This document shows, in pieces, positions 9,790 through 22,019 of a DNA stretch of 64,000 bases. The notes below the pieces were generated by a model. The model was given only the letters and a program-made list of their open reading frames with translations. It did no database searches and was not told the origin of the DNA. The stretch is from Paraescarpia echinospica (taxonomy: Eukaryota > Annelida > Polychaeta > Sabellida > Siboglinidae). The translations under genes were made by a program, and so were the position numbers. The stretch lies in contig CM034544.1 of the NCBI GenBank assembly GCA_020002185.1, positions 7,123,010-7,187,009 of the forward strand. Reading direction: 5' to 3'. Numbering within the stretch: position 1 is the first letter of the stretch; the number at the start of each line of letters is the position of its first letter.

Positions 9790-12399
9790 TTCTGAAGCTG
9801 GATATAAATGTGTTTGTTTAAATGAAAGGAGTATAGTAAACAAAAGAAATAAACTAAACATTATGGTAGAAGATATTGATCCTCACATAATAGGTATAAC
9901 CGAATCATGGGCAACCACCGATATATCAGATGCCGAATTGGGTCTGACAGGATATGTAATGTTTAGGAAAGATATAATGGGAAGAAGGGAGGTGGAGTTA
10001 TGTTATATATTAAAGAATCTATCCAGGCTGATGAAAAAAAATAGACAGAGAAGCAGACTGCGAAGAAACTGTTTGGTGTAACATAGTTACAGGAAACTCA
10101 ACGTTAACGGTTGGATTAGTTTATCGAAGTCCAAACATAAGCATAGAAGAGACTGAAAAAATACAAAATGCTACAAGGGAAGTGAGCTAACGGGACTGTG
10201 TTATTATGGGGAATTTTAACCATGGGCATATAAAATGGAAATCTTTACAGAGTATGGGTAGTGAGGACCACAAGTTGTTAGTTTTAGTACAATATAGTTT
10301 CCTTTCTCAACATGTGCTAGAACCAACCAGGGGAGAGAATGTGTTAGACATAGTTTTGTCCTCACAGAAAGAATTAGTTGATAATGTCAAGATATGTTAG
10401 CCACTGGGGAATAGTGATCACAACCAGATACATTTCACCATCAAAGTAAAATCAGAAAGGAATAGTAAATAGCAGTACAGGAGAAATTTCCACAAAGGAA
10501 AATATAAGGACATCAGGAAATATTTAGCAAAGATAGACTGGAATAACACACTGAAAAATACGACAGCAACAGAATGCTGGAATATCTTAAAGAATGAAAT
10601 TGAATGCATCATCGTAAAATTTGTTCCCTTAAAAAACACGGGAAACGGTCCAAAAAGAAACACTTATCGAAAGAAGCCATTAGAAAAATTAAGTATAAAC
10701 AAATGATGTGGAAGTCATATAGACGTACTGGAAATGACGAAGACAACAACATTTATAAAGAAGCACTAAACCAAGCTACAGCTGAAATTATACATTCAAA
10801 GAGAAGCTATGAACATAAATTAGCTTGTAATATAAAACTTGACAGCAAGAGTTTTATGCGTATGTTCGAAGCAAACAGAAACTTCAGGATAAGGTCGGTC
10901 CTCTAGAAGATAGTGCTGGAAATATAATATCAGTGGGATTCTTAATGGCAGAAGATCTGAATGAGTATTTTAGTTCAGTGTTTACCAGAGAAGACATTTG
11001 TTCACTGCCATTACCGGAGGCTAAGTTCAAGGGGGCAGAATCATACTATTAAAGACAGATAATTGTAACCCCAGAAATGGTAGCTAAGAAAATTAGGGCT
11101 ATGAAGGATAACAAATCACCTGGAGTGGACGGTATTCCACACAAACTACTATTGGAAATTGTAGAACAAACTAGCATACCGTTTGCAACAGTTTTCAACT
11201 TGTCATTAGAAGAAGGGGTGGTTCCTTTACAATGGAAAGAAGCAAACGTTAAGGTACGAGAAACAAGTCAAATAATAATAGACCAGTGAGTTTAACATCG
11301 GTGATTTGTAAATTATTAGAAAGACTAATTAAAGATCACATGGTGGATTTTCTTGCTAAACGTAACTTGATAAACCCATCTCAACATGGGTTTCTAAAAG
11401 CGCGGTCATGCTTAACAAATATGTTATGTTTTTTTGGAACATATCACTAAGTGGGTAGACGAGGGATCACCAGTAGATATCATCTACTTAGATTTTCAAA
11501 AAGCTTTCGACAAAGTGCCACATCAAAGATTACTGCTTAACCTAAAAGCCCATGTCATAGGAAATGGTATAATTAACAGATATATAAATGGCTGATTGAC
11601 AGAAGACAACGGGTAGTTGTTGATGGGGAGGCTTCAAACTGGAAATCAGTTTTGAGTGGGGTTCCACAGGGATCAGTACTGGGATCTATATTATTCTTAA
11701 TATATATAAACGATTTGGACGATGATTTAGCTAGAAAGGAGTTGAAATTTGCAGATGGTACAAAAGTGTTTAGAAGGATTAAAAGTGATGGAGATAGACA
11801 GCATTTACAAGATGATCTTGACATGTTGATCAAATGGTCTGAAAAGTGGCAAATGTTGTTCAATTTTGGTAAATGTAAATGCCTTCACACAGGACATGGG
11901 AACGAATATGTAGAATATACAATGGGGGAACTGTAGTAAGTACTACTGTAGAAGAAAAAGACTTAGGGATGACAATTAGTGCTGACATGAATGTTTCAGA
12001 GCAGTGTGGAATTGCAACTTCAAAAGGAAATAAAATCCTTGGATTGTTTAGGCGAAATATAGCATATAAAGAAAAAGAACTAATAATGCCGCTGTACAAA
12101 ACAATAGTTAGGCCTCATTTAGAATATTGTATACAAGCGTGGAGGCCATACCGCAAGAAGGACATAGATATGCTAGAAAGAGTACAGAGGAGAGCGACTA
12201 AAATGATACCAAAACTGAGGGATCTTACTTATGAAAAACGCCTAAAAGAATGTGGTTTAACAACACTAGAGACCATGAGATTGAGAGGAGATCAGATAGA
12301 AGTGTTTAAAATATTGAATGGTTATGAAAATATTGATAGAAATATGTTTTTTTTTCAGTTACGAAAGATAGAAAGACTAGAGGACATGAAGTTACATTA
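9790..12399 (+). pseudogene. CR1 ORF2: endonuclease-reverse transcriptase, broken
   Basis: Order of parts: an APE-type endonuclease (9790-10440; NIMVEDIDPHIIGITESW and a changed MGNFNHGHIKW, where family members have GDFN), a linker, then reverse transcriptase from ~11077 (KSPGVDGIP, 11450-11600 DFQKAFDKVPH, 11650 SGVPQGSVLGSILFLIYIND). The active-site box reads FADG at ~11746-11757 instead of FADD. The C-terminal region (11960-12399) has PLYKTIVRPHLEYCIQAW and ERVQRRATKMIPKLRDL. Several stops and frameshifts separate these segments (for example near 10081, 10400, 10906, 11289), so it cannot encode a working protein. The minus-strand copy at 15001-18702 is the closest relative. Confidence 0.85.
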
Positions 12400-12654
12400 G
12401 TAAAGGAGCAGTGTAGATTAGACGTAAGATAGTTCTCATTTTTACAAAGGACTGGAATGAATGGAACATATTATCTCCTGATTGTGTGGGTGCTAGTAGT
12501 GTGAATATGTTTAATAATAAAATCGACACGTACCTCAGAAGGGCTGGATATATGTAGATAAAAGGGTTGGGCTCTCGATAAGCCAAAGGGCTTCCTTGTC
12601 CACCTGCCATCTAGAGTTATTTCTCTGGATGGCAATCTTGTTAAATCTTGTTAA

Positions 12655-13425
12655 ATCACACCTTGAGTACAGACTCATGTGTGGACCACACCTTGAGTAC
12701 AGACTCATGTGTGGATCACACCGTGAGTACAGACTCATGTGTGGACCAATCCGTGAGTACAGACTCATGTGTGGACCACACCTTGAATACAGACTCATGA
12801 GTGGATCGCACGTTGATTACAGACTCATGTGTGTACAACACCACGAGTACCGATTTATGTGTGGACCACACCGTGAGTACAGGCTAATGTGTGGAACACA
12901 CCGTGAGTACAGACTCATGTGTGGAAAACACCGTGAGTACAGACTCATGTGTGGATCACACCGTGAGTACAGACTCATGTGTAGACCAATCCGTGAGTAC
13001 AGACTCATGTATGGACCACACATTGAGAACAGAGTCATGTGTGGACCACACCTTGAGTACAGACTCATGTTTGTACCACACCTTTAGTTCAGACTCATGT
13101 GTGGATCACACCGTGAGTATAGACTCATGTGTGGACCAATCCGGGAGTACAGAGTCATGTGTGGACCACTCCTTGAGTGCAGACTCATGTGTGTACCACA
13201 CCGTGAATTCAGACTCATGTATGGACCACACCGCGAGTTCCGACTTATGTGTGGACCACACCGTGAGTACAGGCTCATGTGTGGACCACACCGTGATTAC
13301 ACACTTATGTGTGGACCACACCTTGAGTATAGACTTATGTGTAGATCACACCGTGGGAACAGATTCATCGGTCGACCTCACCGTGAGTACAGACTCATGT
13401 ACAGACCACATCATCAGTGCAAATT
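12655..13425. repeat. 30-bp minisatellite, right part (unit 1)
   Basis: About 26 further copies of the 30-bp unit, here mostly in the GTGTGGACCACACC form whereas the left part mostly has GTGTGTACCA. The two halves flank the CR1 insertion. The spacer 13426-13564 matches 22859-22966 of unit 2. Confidence 0.9.
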
Positions 13426-13564
13426 CATGTATTGGTATGCACCTTCACGCTGTTTGCTATGCACTGTTTGTTACAATACGTATTGTCTGCAGTTGTCAGG
13501 GTTGTTTACTTCCGCTGGATTTCCCGTAAGCTAGATATTGACAAGTAAAACATATGCGAGGGAT

Positions 13565-14420
13565 CAAAAACATATAAGCGACCAAATAAACTCAAAACAC
13601 GTATCAAAACATTAAATTCAACAATCGCTAGCACCCTCACGGCTCGTCCGATCCCGACGACCTTGGTATCATTTGAAAGCATGCACTTTCTGTTAATTTA
13701 GCATTCAAATAGATTTTAGATTTTCCCGTAAGCATTCACAAAACACCCATAAACTAACCTATAGTCATGTCGTTTTCGGTGTCCTGTACAGTTCCGAACG
13801 ATATTGGCTTCAGGTAGTTAGTACACTTATCTTCCGATTGCGACGCTGCTGAGATCATTTGCATAGGATTTACACATGCGCACTTCGATACTTCTTCATT
13901 TCATGTTATAAGCTTTACCCACAACGGCAAAAAACCGACGTGCTTTGACAGCAGCAAAACCGATATTCTCGGTGTCGGCGTGACGTCACAATAACGTTTG
14001 CGAAACAAGGTAGACTGCAGGTGTCAAAAGTATTTACGTTGGTTGGTTGATGTACGTGATTGTGACGTCACGCCGAGTTCGAAAATGTCAGTTTCGCCGC
14101 TGTTTGAAAGTGGGTGGAGCTTATAATATAAACTCAGAATATGGCGCCTCTACCGGTAGATGGGTGTACTGTGTCAACGATCTAAACATCGTTCACCAGT
14201 GTCTAAGCCAACGAAAACGGAATTGTTGTAGGTCAAGTATAGGAAATTTGTAGAAATGGTTATCGTGATTTCAGTTTATGCATGTTAGAAAAGCAGAAAA
14301 CATACGTTTTCACACGATGTCAATACCTTTGGACCCAGACGAGCCAAAATGGTGCAGCAACTGTTGAGTTTAGCGTTTTTGGACGTGCTTTGAGTTTTTA
14401 TCTCGTTTAACTATTTTTAG
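13565..14420. mobile_element. foldback MITE, copy 1
   Basis: An ~856-bp element whose two halves are imperfect reverse complements of each other. Outer ends pair CAAAAACATATAAGCG.. with ..CTATTTTTAG, and inner paired blocks include TTATAAGCTTTACCCAC (left) with GTGGGTGGAGCTTATAATA (right), and GGCGTGACGTCACAAT with ATTGTGACGTCACGCC. No open frame of note is present, so it would be non-autonomous. Other copies are 17741-18576 and the truncated 22967-23600. Confidence 0.8.
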
Positions 14421-14654
14421 TAGGGTGTAGTTAAAATAGTAGAAGTGTCTCTTATGCTACTCTATATAACATTAATAATATAATATTAACATAGATCGAT
14501 TAATAACATAGATCGGATTCATACATTGTCAATATACACAAGCAAGCTGTCCGATACAATGGGCTCCCTTACTACATATTGATTTTTCAATAGGGGTCAC
14601 ATAACTTCAGTTAGTGGTCTACAAAGGTGTCCACTTTATGCGCATGGACATGAT
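14421..14654. other. no recognised feature
   Basis: AT-rich spacer between the MITE and the 43-bp minisatellite. Confidence 0.5.
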
Positions 14655-15000
14655 CACATTCGCTCTTACACTAGATCAACGAGTGGGTAGAACATGGAAT
14701 CACTCCTCTTGCACTAGTTCATCGAGCGGACTGAACATGGACTCACTCCTCTTACATTAATTCATCGAGCGTGTAAAACATGGACTAACTCATATTACAC
14801 TAGTTCATCGAGCGTATAGAACATGGACTTGCTCCACCTACACTAGTTCGTCGAGCGTGTAGAACAAGGACTCAGTCCTCTTGCACAAGTTCATTGAGCG
14901 GGTAGAACATGGACTCACTCCTCTTACACTAGTTCATCGAGCGAGCGGGTAAAAATGGACTCATTCCTCTTACACTAGTTGATCGAGCGGGTAGAATATT
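14655..15000. repeat. 43-bp minisatellite, left part
   Basis: About eight copies of a ~43-bp unit with CTAGTTCATCGAGCGGGTAG and AACATGGACTCACTCCTCTT. It is interrupted by the CR1 element and resumes at 18703. Confidence 0.88.
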
Positions 15001-15279
15001 TAACAAGATTTAACAAGATTGCCACCCAGAGAATTAAATCTAGGTGACAGGTGGACAAGGAAGCCCTTTGGCTTATCGAGAGTCCGACCCTTTTATCAAT
15101 GTGTATCCCGCCCTTCTGAGGTATTTTTAAACATATTCACGCTACTAGCACCCACACAATCAGCAGATAATATGTTCCATTCATTTAAAGACCTTTGTGA
15201 AAATTATAACTTTCTTACATCTAATCTACACTGCTCCTTTGCTAATGTAACTTCATGTCCTCTCGTTCTTCTATCTTTC

Positions 15280-18200
15280 TTAACTGAGAAAAAAATGTCT
15301 ATCAATATTTTCATAACCATTCATTATTGTAAACACTTCTATCTGATCTCCTCTCAATCTCCTGGTCTCTAGTATTGTTAAACCACATTCTTTTAGGCGA
15401 ATTTCATAATTAAGACCTCTCAGTTTTTGTATCATTTTAGTCGCTCTCCTCAGTACTCTTTCTAGTGTATCTATGTCCTTCCTGCAATACGGCCTCCACG
15501 CTTGTATACAATATTCTAAATGAGGACTCACTATTGCTTTGTACAGCGGTATTATTAGTTCTTTTTCCTTATACGCTATATTTCGCCTAATTAATCCAAG
15601 GATTTGATTTCCCTTTGAAGCTGCAATTCCGCACTGCACTGAAACCTTCATATCAGCCCTAATGGTTAACCCTAAGTCTTTTCCTCTACAGTAGTACCTA
15701 GTACAGTACCCCCCCATTGTATATTCTACCTCTTCGACCCATGTCCTGCGTGGAGGCATTTACATTTCTTTAAAATTGAACAGCATTTGCCACTTTTCAA
15801 ACCATTTTATCAACTTGTCAAGATTATCTTGTAAATGTTATATATCTCCATCACTTTTAGTCCTTCTAAACACGTTTGTTTCATCCACAAATTTGAACAC
15901 CTTGCTTGTTCTTTCATCATCCAAATCGTTTATATATATTAAGAATAATATAGGTCCTAGTACTGATCCCTGTGGTACCCCACTCAATACTGATTTCCAG
16001 TTTGAAGCCTCCCCTTGAACTACTACCCGTTGTCTTCTGTCAATCAGCCATTTTTCTATCCAGTTTATTATACCATTTCCTATGCCACGGGCCTTTAGTT
16101 TATGCAGTAATCTTTGATGTGGAATTTTGTCGAAAGCTTTTTGAAAATCTAAGTAGACGATATCTACTGACCATCCCTCATCTATCCAATTAGTGATGTC
16201 TTCCAAAAAACATAACCTATTTGTTAAGCATGACCTCGCTTTAAAAAACCGTGTTGAGATATGTTTATCAAGTTATGTTTAACAAGAAAATCCACCATGT
16301 GATCTTTAATTGGTCTTTGTAATAATTTGCAAATCACTGATGTTAAACTCACTGGTCTATATTTCTATTACTTGTTTCTCGAACCTTTTTTAAATAACGG
16401 TATAATGTTTGCCTCTTTCCATTCTAAAGGAACCACTCCCTCTTCTAATGACAAATTGAAAACTGTTGCAAGCGGTACGCTAATTTGTTCTATAACTGCC
16501 AATAGTAGTTTGGGTGGAATCCCATCCACTCCAGGTGATTTATTATCCATATTTTGCCCTTATTTTCTTAGCTACCATTTCCGGGGTTACAACTAATTGT
16601 TCTAAATAGTCTGAATCTGCCCCCTTGAATTTAGCCTCTGGTACTGGCAGTGAACTAATGTCTTCTCTGGTAAACACTGAACTAAAGTACTCATTCAGGT
16701 CTTCTGCCATTAAGAATCCCTCTGATATTATATTTCCAGCACTATCTTCTAGAGGACCGACCTTATCTTGAACTTTCTGTTTGCTTCGAACATACGCATA
16801 ACAACTATTGCTGTCATGTTTTATATTACAAGCTAATTTATGTTCATAGCTTCTCTTTGAATGTATAATTTCACCTGTAGCTAGGTTCTTTATAACTGTT
16901 GTAGTCTTCACCATTTCCAGTACATCTATATGACTTCCACATCATTTGTATATACTTAATTGCTGTAATGTCTTCTTTCGATAAGTGTTTCTTTTTTACC
17001 GTTTCACTTGTTTTTGAAGGATACAAATTGGTCGACTATGCACTTAATTTCACTCGTTAATATATTCCAACATTCTGTTGCGGTCTTATTTTTAGTGTGT
17101 TATTCCAGTCTATCTTTGCTAAATATTTTCTCATGTCCTTATATCTTCCTTTGTGGAAATTTCTCCTATACTGCTTTTTACTATTCCTTTCTGATTTTAC
17201 TTTGATGATAAAATGTATCTGGTTGTGATCACTACTCCCCAGTGGCTCACATATCCTGACATTGTCAACCAATTCATTCTGTGAAGACAAAACTATGTCT
17301 AACACATTCTCACCCCTGGTTGGTTCTAGCACATGTTGAGAAAGGAAAGTATCTCGAACTAAAACTAAAAAGTTGTGGTCCTCACTCCCCATACTCTGTA
17401 GATATTTCCATTGTATATGCCCGTGTTTAAAATCCCCCATAATAATACAGTCCTGTTTGCTTACATCCCTCATAGCGTTTTGTGTTTTTTCATTCTCTTC
17501 TATGTTTGGACTTCGATAAACTAACCAAATGTTAACGTTAAGTTTCCTTTAACTATGTTCTTCGCAATGTGCTTCTCTTTCTAATTTTATTTCATAAGCC
17601 TGGATACATTCTTTAATATATAAAATAAATCCACCTCCCTTTCTTCCTATTCTATCTTTCCTAAACATTACATATCCTGTCAGTCCCAATTCGGCATCTG
17701 ATATATCGGTGGTGGTCCAGGATTCGGTTATACCTATTATCAAAAATAGATAAGCGAGCGAAAAATGAACAACTCAGAACACGTCCAAACATGAAATTCT
17801 ACGGTCGCTAGCACCCTCACGGCTCGTCCTGTCCCGGCGATCTTGGTATCATTTGAAAGGATGCACTTTGTTATTCTTGCGTCATCTAGATTTCCCGGTA
17901 ACCGTTTAAAGAACACCGATAAACGGACCTACAATGACGCCGTTTTCGGTGTTCTGTACGGCTCCGAACGATGTTAGCAGCGGGTACTCAGTACACTAAT
18001 CTTCCGCTGTTTTCCTCATTTGCATAGGTTCAGACATGCGCACTTCACCATTTCTTGATTTCATGTTATAAGCTCCACCCACTTAGAAACAGCGGCGGAA
18101 TTGATGTGCTTTGATCGCAGCGAAACCGATATATCTCTACGTCGGCGTGACGTCACAATAACGTACGCCCAACGGGTCTAAATTCGTTGCGTTGGTTGGT

Positions 18201-18690
18201 TGATATACGTGATTGTGACGTCACGCCTACTTCGCGTATGTAATTTTAGCAGCCGTTTGAAAGTGGGTGGAGCTTATACCATGAAATCAGATAGTGGTGC
18301 CTCAATTGGTAGATTGGTGAACTGTGTCGACGAAACAACATCGTTCGCAGTGTCTAAGACACCGGAACGGTCCCGGTTGTAGGTCCGTTTTTAGTTAATT
18401 TTAGTAACGATTATCAGGAATTCATTTATATGTTTGAATAGCAGAAAGCTTAAACTTTCAAACGACATTAATATTGTTGGGATCCGACGAACTGTAATGG
18501 TATTAGCAGTCTTTCAAAAGGCGTTTTTGGAACGTGTTTGACAGTTGTTCATTTTTCGCTCGCTTATCTATTTTTGGTATCATGTGAGGGTCAATATCTT
18601 CTACCATAATGTTTAGTTCATTTCTTTTGTTTACTATACTCCTTGCATTTAAACAAACACATTTATATCCAGCTTCGGAAGAGTTTCGAG
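15280..18690 (-). pseudogene. CR1 ORF2, broken (minus strand)
   Basis: Read on the minus strand: endonuclease start CLNARSIVNKRNELNIMVED (18580-18690), interrupted by the MITE, continuing IGITESWTTTDISDAELG (below 17743), then IMGDFKHGHIQW (~17440), the linker, and reverse transcriptase with KSPGVDGIPPKLLLAVIEQ (~16500-16550), DFQKAFDKIPHQRLLHKL (~16140), SGVPQGSVLGPILFLIYIND (~15960) and a degenerate active site FVDET in place of FADDT (~15890). The C-terminal part (15280-15759) includes YKAIVSPHLEYCIQAW. Frameshifts and stops occur between blocks. The coding frame is better preserved than in copy 1 in places, but it is still non-functional. Confidence 0.85.
17741..18576. mobile_element. foldback MITE, copy 2 (nested in CR1)
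   Basis: 836 bp with near-perfect terminal inverted repeats: CAAAAATAGATAAGCGAGCG at the left and its reverse complement ending TCTATTTTTG at the right, continuing inward through AAAAATGAACAACT. The inner arms pair as in copy 1, including GGCGTGACGTCACAAT and its reverse. Comparison with the uninterrupted CR1 copy (9885-9900 region) shows insertion at TATTAT, with TATCAT on the other side, suggesting a ~6-bp target duplication with one change. No transposase is encoded. Confidence 0.88.
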
Positions 18691-18702
18691 ACTGTTCTTT
18701 GC

Positions 18703-18795
18703 TGAACATGGACTCACTCGTCTTACACTATTTCATCGAGCCGGTAGAACATGGACTCACTCCTCTGACATCGAGCGGGTAAAACATGGTTTCGC
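18703..18795. repeat. 43-bp minisatellite, right part
   Basis: About two copies of the 43-bp unit (GAACATGGACTCACTC, TTCATCGAGCCGGTAG), the continuation of 14655-15000 beyond the CR1 insertion. Confidence 0.85.
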
Positions 18796-19522
18796 TCTTC
18801 TTCTGTCGAATTCTAGGCCGATATCTACAGCGGAAACAGTTAATGCAATCCACATTCACCAATTAATGTTTTTGTGGGATTCACGAAGCATGATGATTTT
18901 TTTTGCAATCCCCATTGGTTTGAAAAATCAACGCTATGGTTTTCCTGTGTTCTCGGCCGTTTATACATATTCTGAGTTACGCTATGGCAACAGATTAGAG
19001 ATACCGTCGCGATGTGTCAATTGGTGTGCGCATATAAATAAGATATATATTTTACTAATCGTTGCTGATTCGACGGATTTAAACCACGTTTTGGACTGCA
19101 ATAATGCCTGATTTGGAAGATCAAAAGATATAGTCACTCGGTTATCCCGAGTGATTTCAGAACATTCGGTGATAGGTAAGGCAACTAAGTGTGTATTCGC
19201 GCTAGCTCTACGTATTACTATCACCTCAGCTTATTTGGTTGATCGTTAATATAATATACGTATCTTACTGGAAGCATTTCTTGTAATCACATCCAAAAAT
19301 ATAATGTAACCGTGTAGACTAGTGTCTTTAAAATAAGGTTATATCAGTATGAAATCCCGGACGAATGACATTATCAAATAAGAAAGATCACGTCTAGCTC
19401 AGTAGTTTTGTAAATACGAGGTACTTGACTATGTGAGAAGGTTCTTGTCCGCCGTCATATTTGATTGTACGGTTCACAACGACTTGCACGATAACTACGA
19501 TTGGATATCGCGGATCGCAATG
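18796..19522. other. no recognised feature
   Basis: Unique-looking DNA. Open frames on both strands around 18866-19224 are under 85 codons and show no domain signature. Confidence 0.5.
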
Positions 19523-19526
19523 TATA

Positions 19527-19559
<33 letters not shown>

Positions 19560-20196
19560 GCTGCTGCACCGTCTAGAGAGAGTCCAACGGTCAACCGCTC
19601 GTGTTGTGATGCAACTTCGACGAGGTGACCGGCGATCTATCACTGCGGTCCTACAACAGCTACACTGGCTCCCAGTGAGAAAACGCATCGAGTACAAGTT
19701 ACTCATGGTTGTACACACGGCACTGTATGCAGGCACGCCAGTGTACCTCGCGTCACTACTGCACCGTCACGCACCACGCAGGACCCTACGCTCTGGCGGC
19801 GGTCTGCTTCTGAAAGTTGCACGCGTGACCCTAGAACGTTATGGTCGCCGGGCGTTTGCATGTGCTGGGCCGACATTGTGGAACTCTCTGCCTCTGGAAC
19901 TACGCGCGATTGAGAACACTAGACAGTTTGAAAAATTATTGAAGACATTTATGTTCTCAAACTAATATAATCAGACATCATTTAACCTTTGCATTATTCA
20001 TGCATATATTGTTAATACATTTTTAGTCTTATTTATCTCAGAATCACATTTTAGTATCTAATCAAATTATTTAATGTAAATTAGGCTTTTATTTTATTTT
20101 ATTTTATTTTTTCCCAGTAGGGTTAAGCTGTTCAGCACTTTTGCTAATCGTTTATTTTATCATTGCATTTACCCGTAATTTTACTATACTTATGTT

Positions 20197-20227
<31 letters not shown>

Positions 20228-20395
20228 ATACAGTATATACTAGGATATAGTTTGCTAATTTTATTTATTTTCATATTTATTCTCTTAAATGTGTTTTTAT
20301 GCTTCTTAGATGATTACCAATTTGTAAACACCCGTGAACGGGGGTCATTAGTCCCGGATTTGATGGTGTATAAATAAAGTTTATTATTATTATGA
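19523..20395 (+). mobile_element. L2/jockey-like LINE, 3' end fragment
   Basis: A (TA)n run at 19523-19558 is followed by an open frame to 19965 encoding the C-terminal part of a non-LTR polyprotein: LLHRLERVQRSTARVVMQL, LHWLPVRKRIEYKLL, then PTLWNSLPLELRAIEN and a final LLKTFMF. The 3' UTR ends near 20395 with ATAAATAAAGTTTATTATTATT. The reverse transcriptase core is missing, so the copy is 5' truncated. Its GC-rich coding part contrasts with the AT-rich flanks, suggesting a fairly young insertion. Its 3' end differs from that at 4672, so it is a separate family. Confidence 0.8.
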
Positions 20396-20752
20396 TATAT
20401 ATATATATATATATATATTGTCGAATGGTACCAAAGCAGGGGTTTACATGTTGGGATGATATTTGATATGTCATGAAGAAATCACTGCTCGATGAGGCAT
20501 TCAGTAATATTTACTGATTAGAACCATTTTATCGAGGTGTCAGACGATAATCGATTCTGAAGAGCGATATTGATCACCTGTCTGGGTAATATCAAACATA
20601 GAATGTTTCTCTGATCATAAACCCACCTACCAATATAATTTCAATGAATGAAAGACTGATATGAATTATCAACGTTTGTTCACGTTTCTGCTGGATATAA
20701 TTGTATCAATATATATAGATTTTTATGATAATACTCAAAAAAATATTGTGCG
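20396..20752. other. no recognised feature
   Basis: A short (TA)n run followed by unique-looking sequence up to duplicated unit 2. Confidence 0.5.
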
Positions 20753-21679
20753 ATAATAACACTTGTAAATCCATATTTTTTAGTAAATCACAAGTGGCAT
20801 AATGCTTCCCGAAAACATTTGGTTGGATATTCTGATACCAGTCGACAGTTGCTACTTGCGAACGGTTTGAGTCGATCTGAAATATTAGTCGTGCTGCACG
20901 ATAACATTAATTGATTTTGTGTCTGTGCAAGCTAGCTTGCTGGCGCGTGTGACTTTTGCATACATATAGTCCGATACAAACAACACTTGTCCAACAGTTT
21001 TTGAGGACGGTCTGTTAGGGGATGATCTTTATTTTAATGCGAGAGAGATGTATGTGACTACCATGTAAAACGGTATATAAAAAATAAAAATTATCTCTAG
21101 AAGACAATGACTCATCTATTGCGCGCATAGTTAGTACTTACGTTGTAAAGATAAGTTAGTGTACAGGGCAGTAGCAGTCCTCACGACAGTTCAAAGCACT
21201 TCAGACTTTACTCCATTGCAGACCTGTTCAACTACACACCATCACGATTCTTTGGGAAGCATTCAGGCACGCTTTGTTTAATGCACGAGTGTTTATATAC
21301 AAATATCCACCACTGTGTTGGTGCTACTTGCTGGTTGGCTGTGTGTGAATGTGCCTTTGATTGGAGGGTCGCGTTTGTGCGAATACACACTCAGGTTTGT
21401 TTTGATGAAAAGTGGAGCTGGACGCTATCATATAAAGGGTGCACATCTGTCAAAATGCTGCATCATTACTTCAGTAACGCACATACGCACAAATAGGAGG
21501 TCATCACCCCATAACAGTCGCTAGGGTGGGGGTAACTAAGGATGTAACGTCACTGGAAGTGAGGCAACTGTCGCGAGGGGCGCTGACTAACCAGAACTGA
21601 GTCAGCATTTACACTGCCAGAATTTCATGGCTCCTGATTTACTAATCCAGATGGTCCTGTCAACTACTCCGTCTAACCT
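20753..21679. repeat. duplicated unit 2, block A
   Basis: Aligns with 7227-7974 and with 23608-24545. Unlike unit 1 it retains the segment from GGTCATCACC.. to ..CATGGCTCCTGATTTACT (21497-21650), which unit 3 also has. Unit 1 therefore lost it. Confidence 0.8.
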
Positions 21680-22012
21680 TTTCACTGTGAGACCGTCTAC
21701 CGAGTCACACTGAATCCGACTCATCCAGTCACAGTGACTCCGTCTCAACCAGTCACATTGAGTCCATCTCAGCCAGTCATAGAGATTCCTTCTCACCCAG
21801 TCACGGTGTGTCCGCCTCAACCTTTCACAGTGAGTCCGTCTCAACCAGTGACAGTGAGTCCGTCTCACGCAGTCATATTGAGTCCGTTTCACACAGTCAC
21901 AGTGAGACTGTCTCACCCAATTACAGTGAGTCCGTCTCACTTAGTCAGAGTGCGTCCGTCTCGCCAACTCACAGTGTGTCTGTCTTACCCTGTCATAGAA
22001 AGTCTATGACTT
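21680..22012. repeat. 24-bp minisatellite (unit 2)
   Basis: About 13 copies of the same 24-bp unit as 7975-8365 (CACAGTGAGTCCGTCTCACC). Both arrays end with a CATAGAAAGTCTATGACTTA border. Confidence 0.9.
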
Positions 22013-22019
22013 AATTATA

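Larger units (their letters stand above)
9453..12654 (+). mobile_element. CR1-like LINE inserted in the 30-bp minisatellite
   Basis: A nearly full-length but inactive non-LTR retrotransposon: the end of ORF1 (9493-9699), then ORF2 with endonuclease and reverse transcriptase (9790-12399), then a short 3' UTR. The 3' end carries the tail motif AATCTTGTTA repeated (12638-12654), the CR1-type short tandem tail. The same 3' end is found at 15001 (reverse) and at 31099-31184. The minisatellite reads up to GTGTGGA on the left and resumes with CACACCTTGAG on the right. The first ~37 bases (9453-9489) look like two pieces of the element's own RT region joined together. Confidence 0.88.
15001..18702 (-). 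mobile_element. CR1-like LINE, minus strand, with nested MITE
   Basis: The reverse complement of the same CR1 family as 9453-12654. It begins at 15001 with the reversed tail motif TAACAAGATT repeated and ends at the start of the endonuclease region (~18702). It is 5' truncated: the ORF1 esterase part is absent. A foldback MITE (17741-18576) splits the endonuclease. The element lies inside the 43-bp minisatellite, with GAATAT on the left and GAACAT on the right as a possible short target duplication. Confidence 0.87.
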
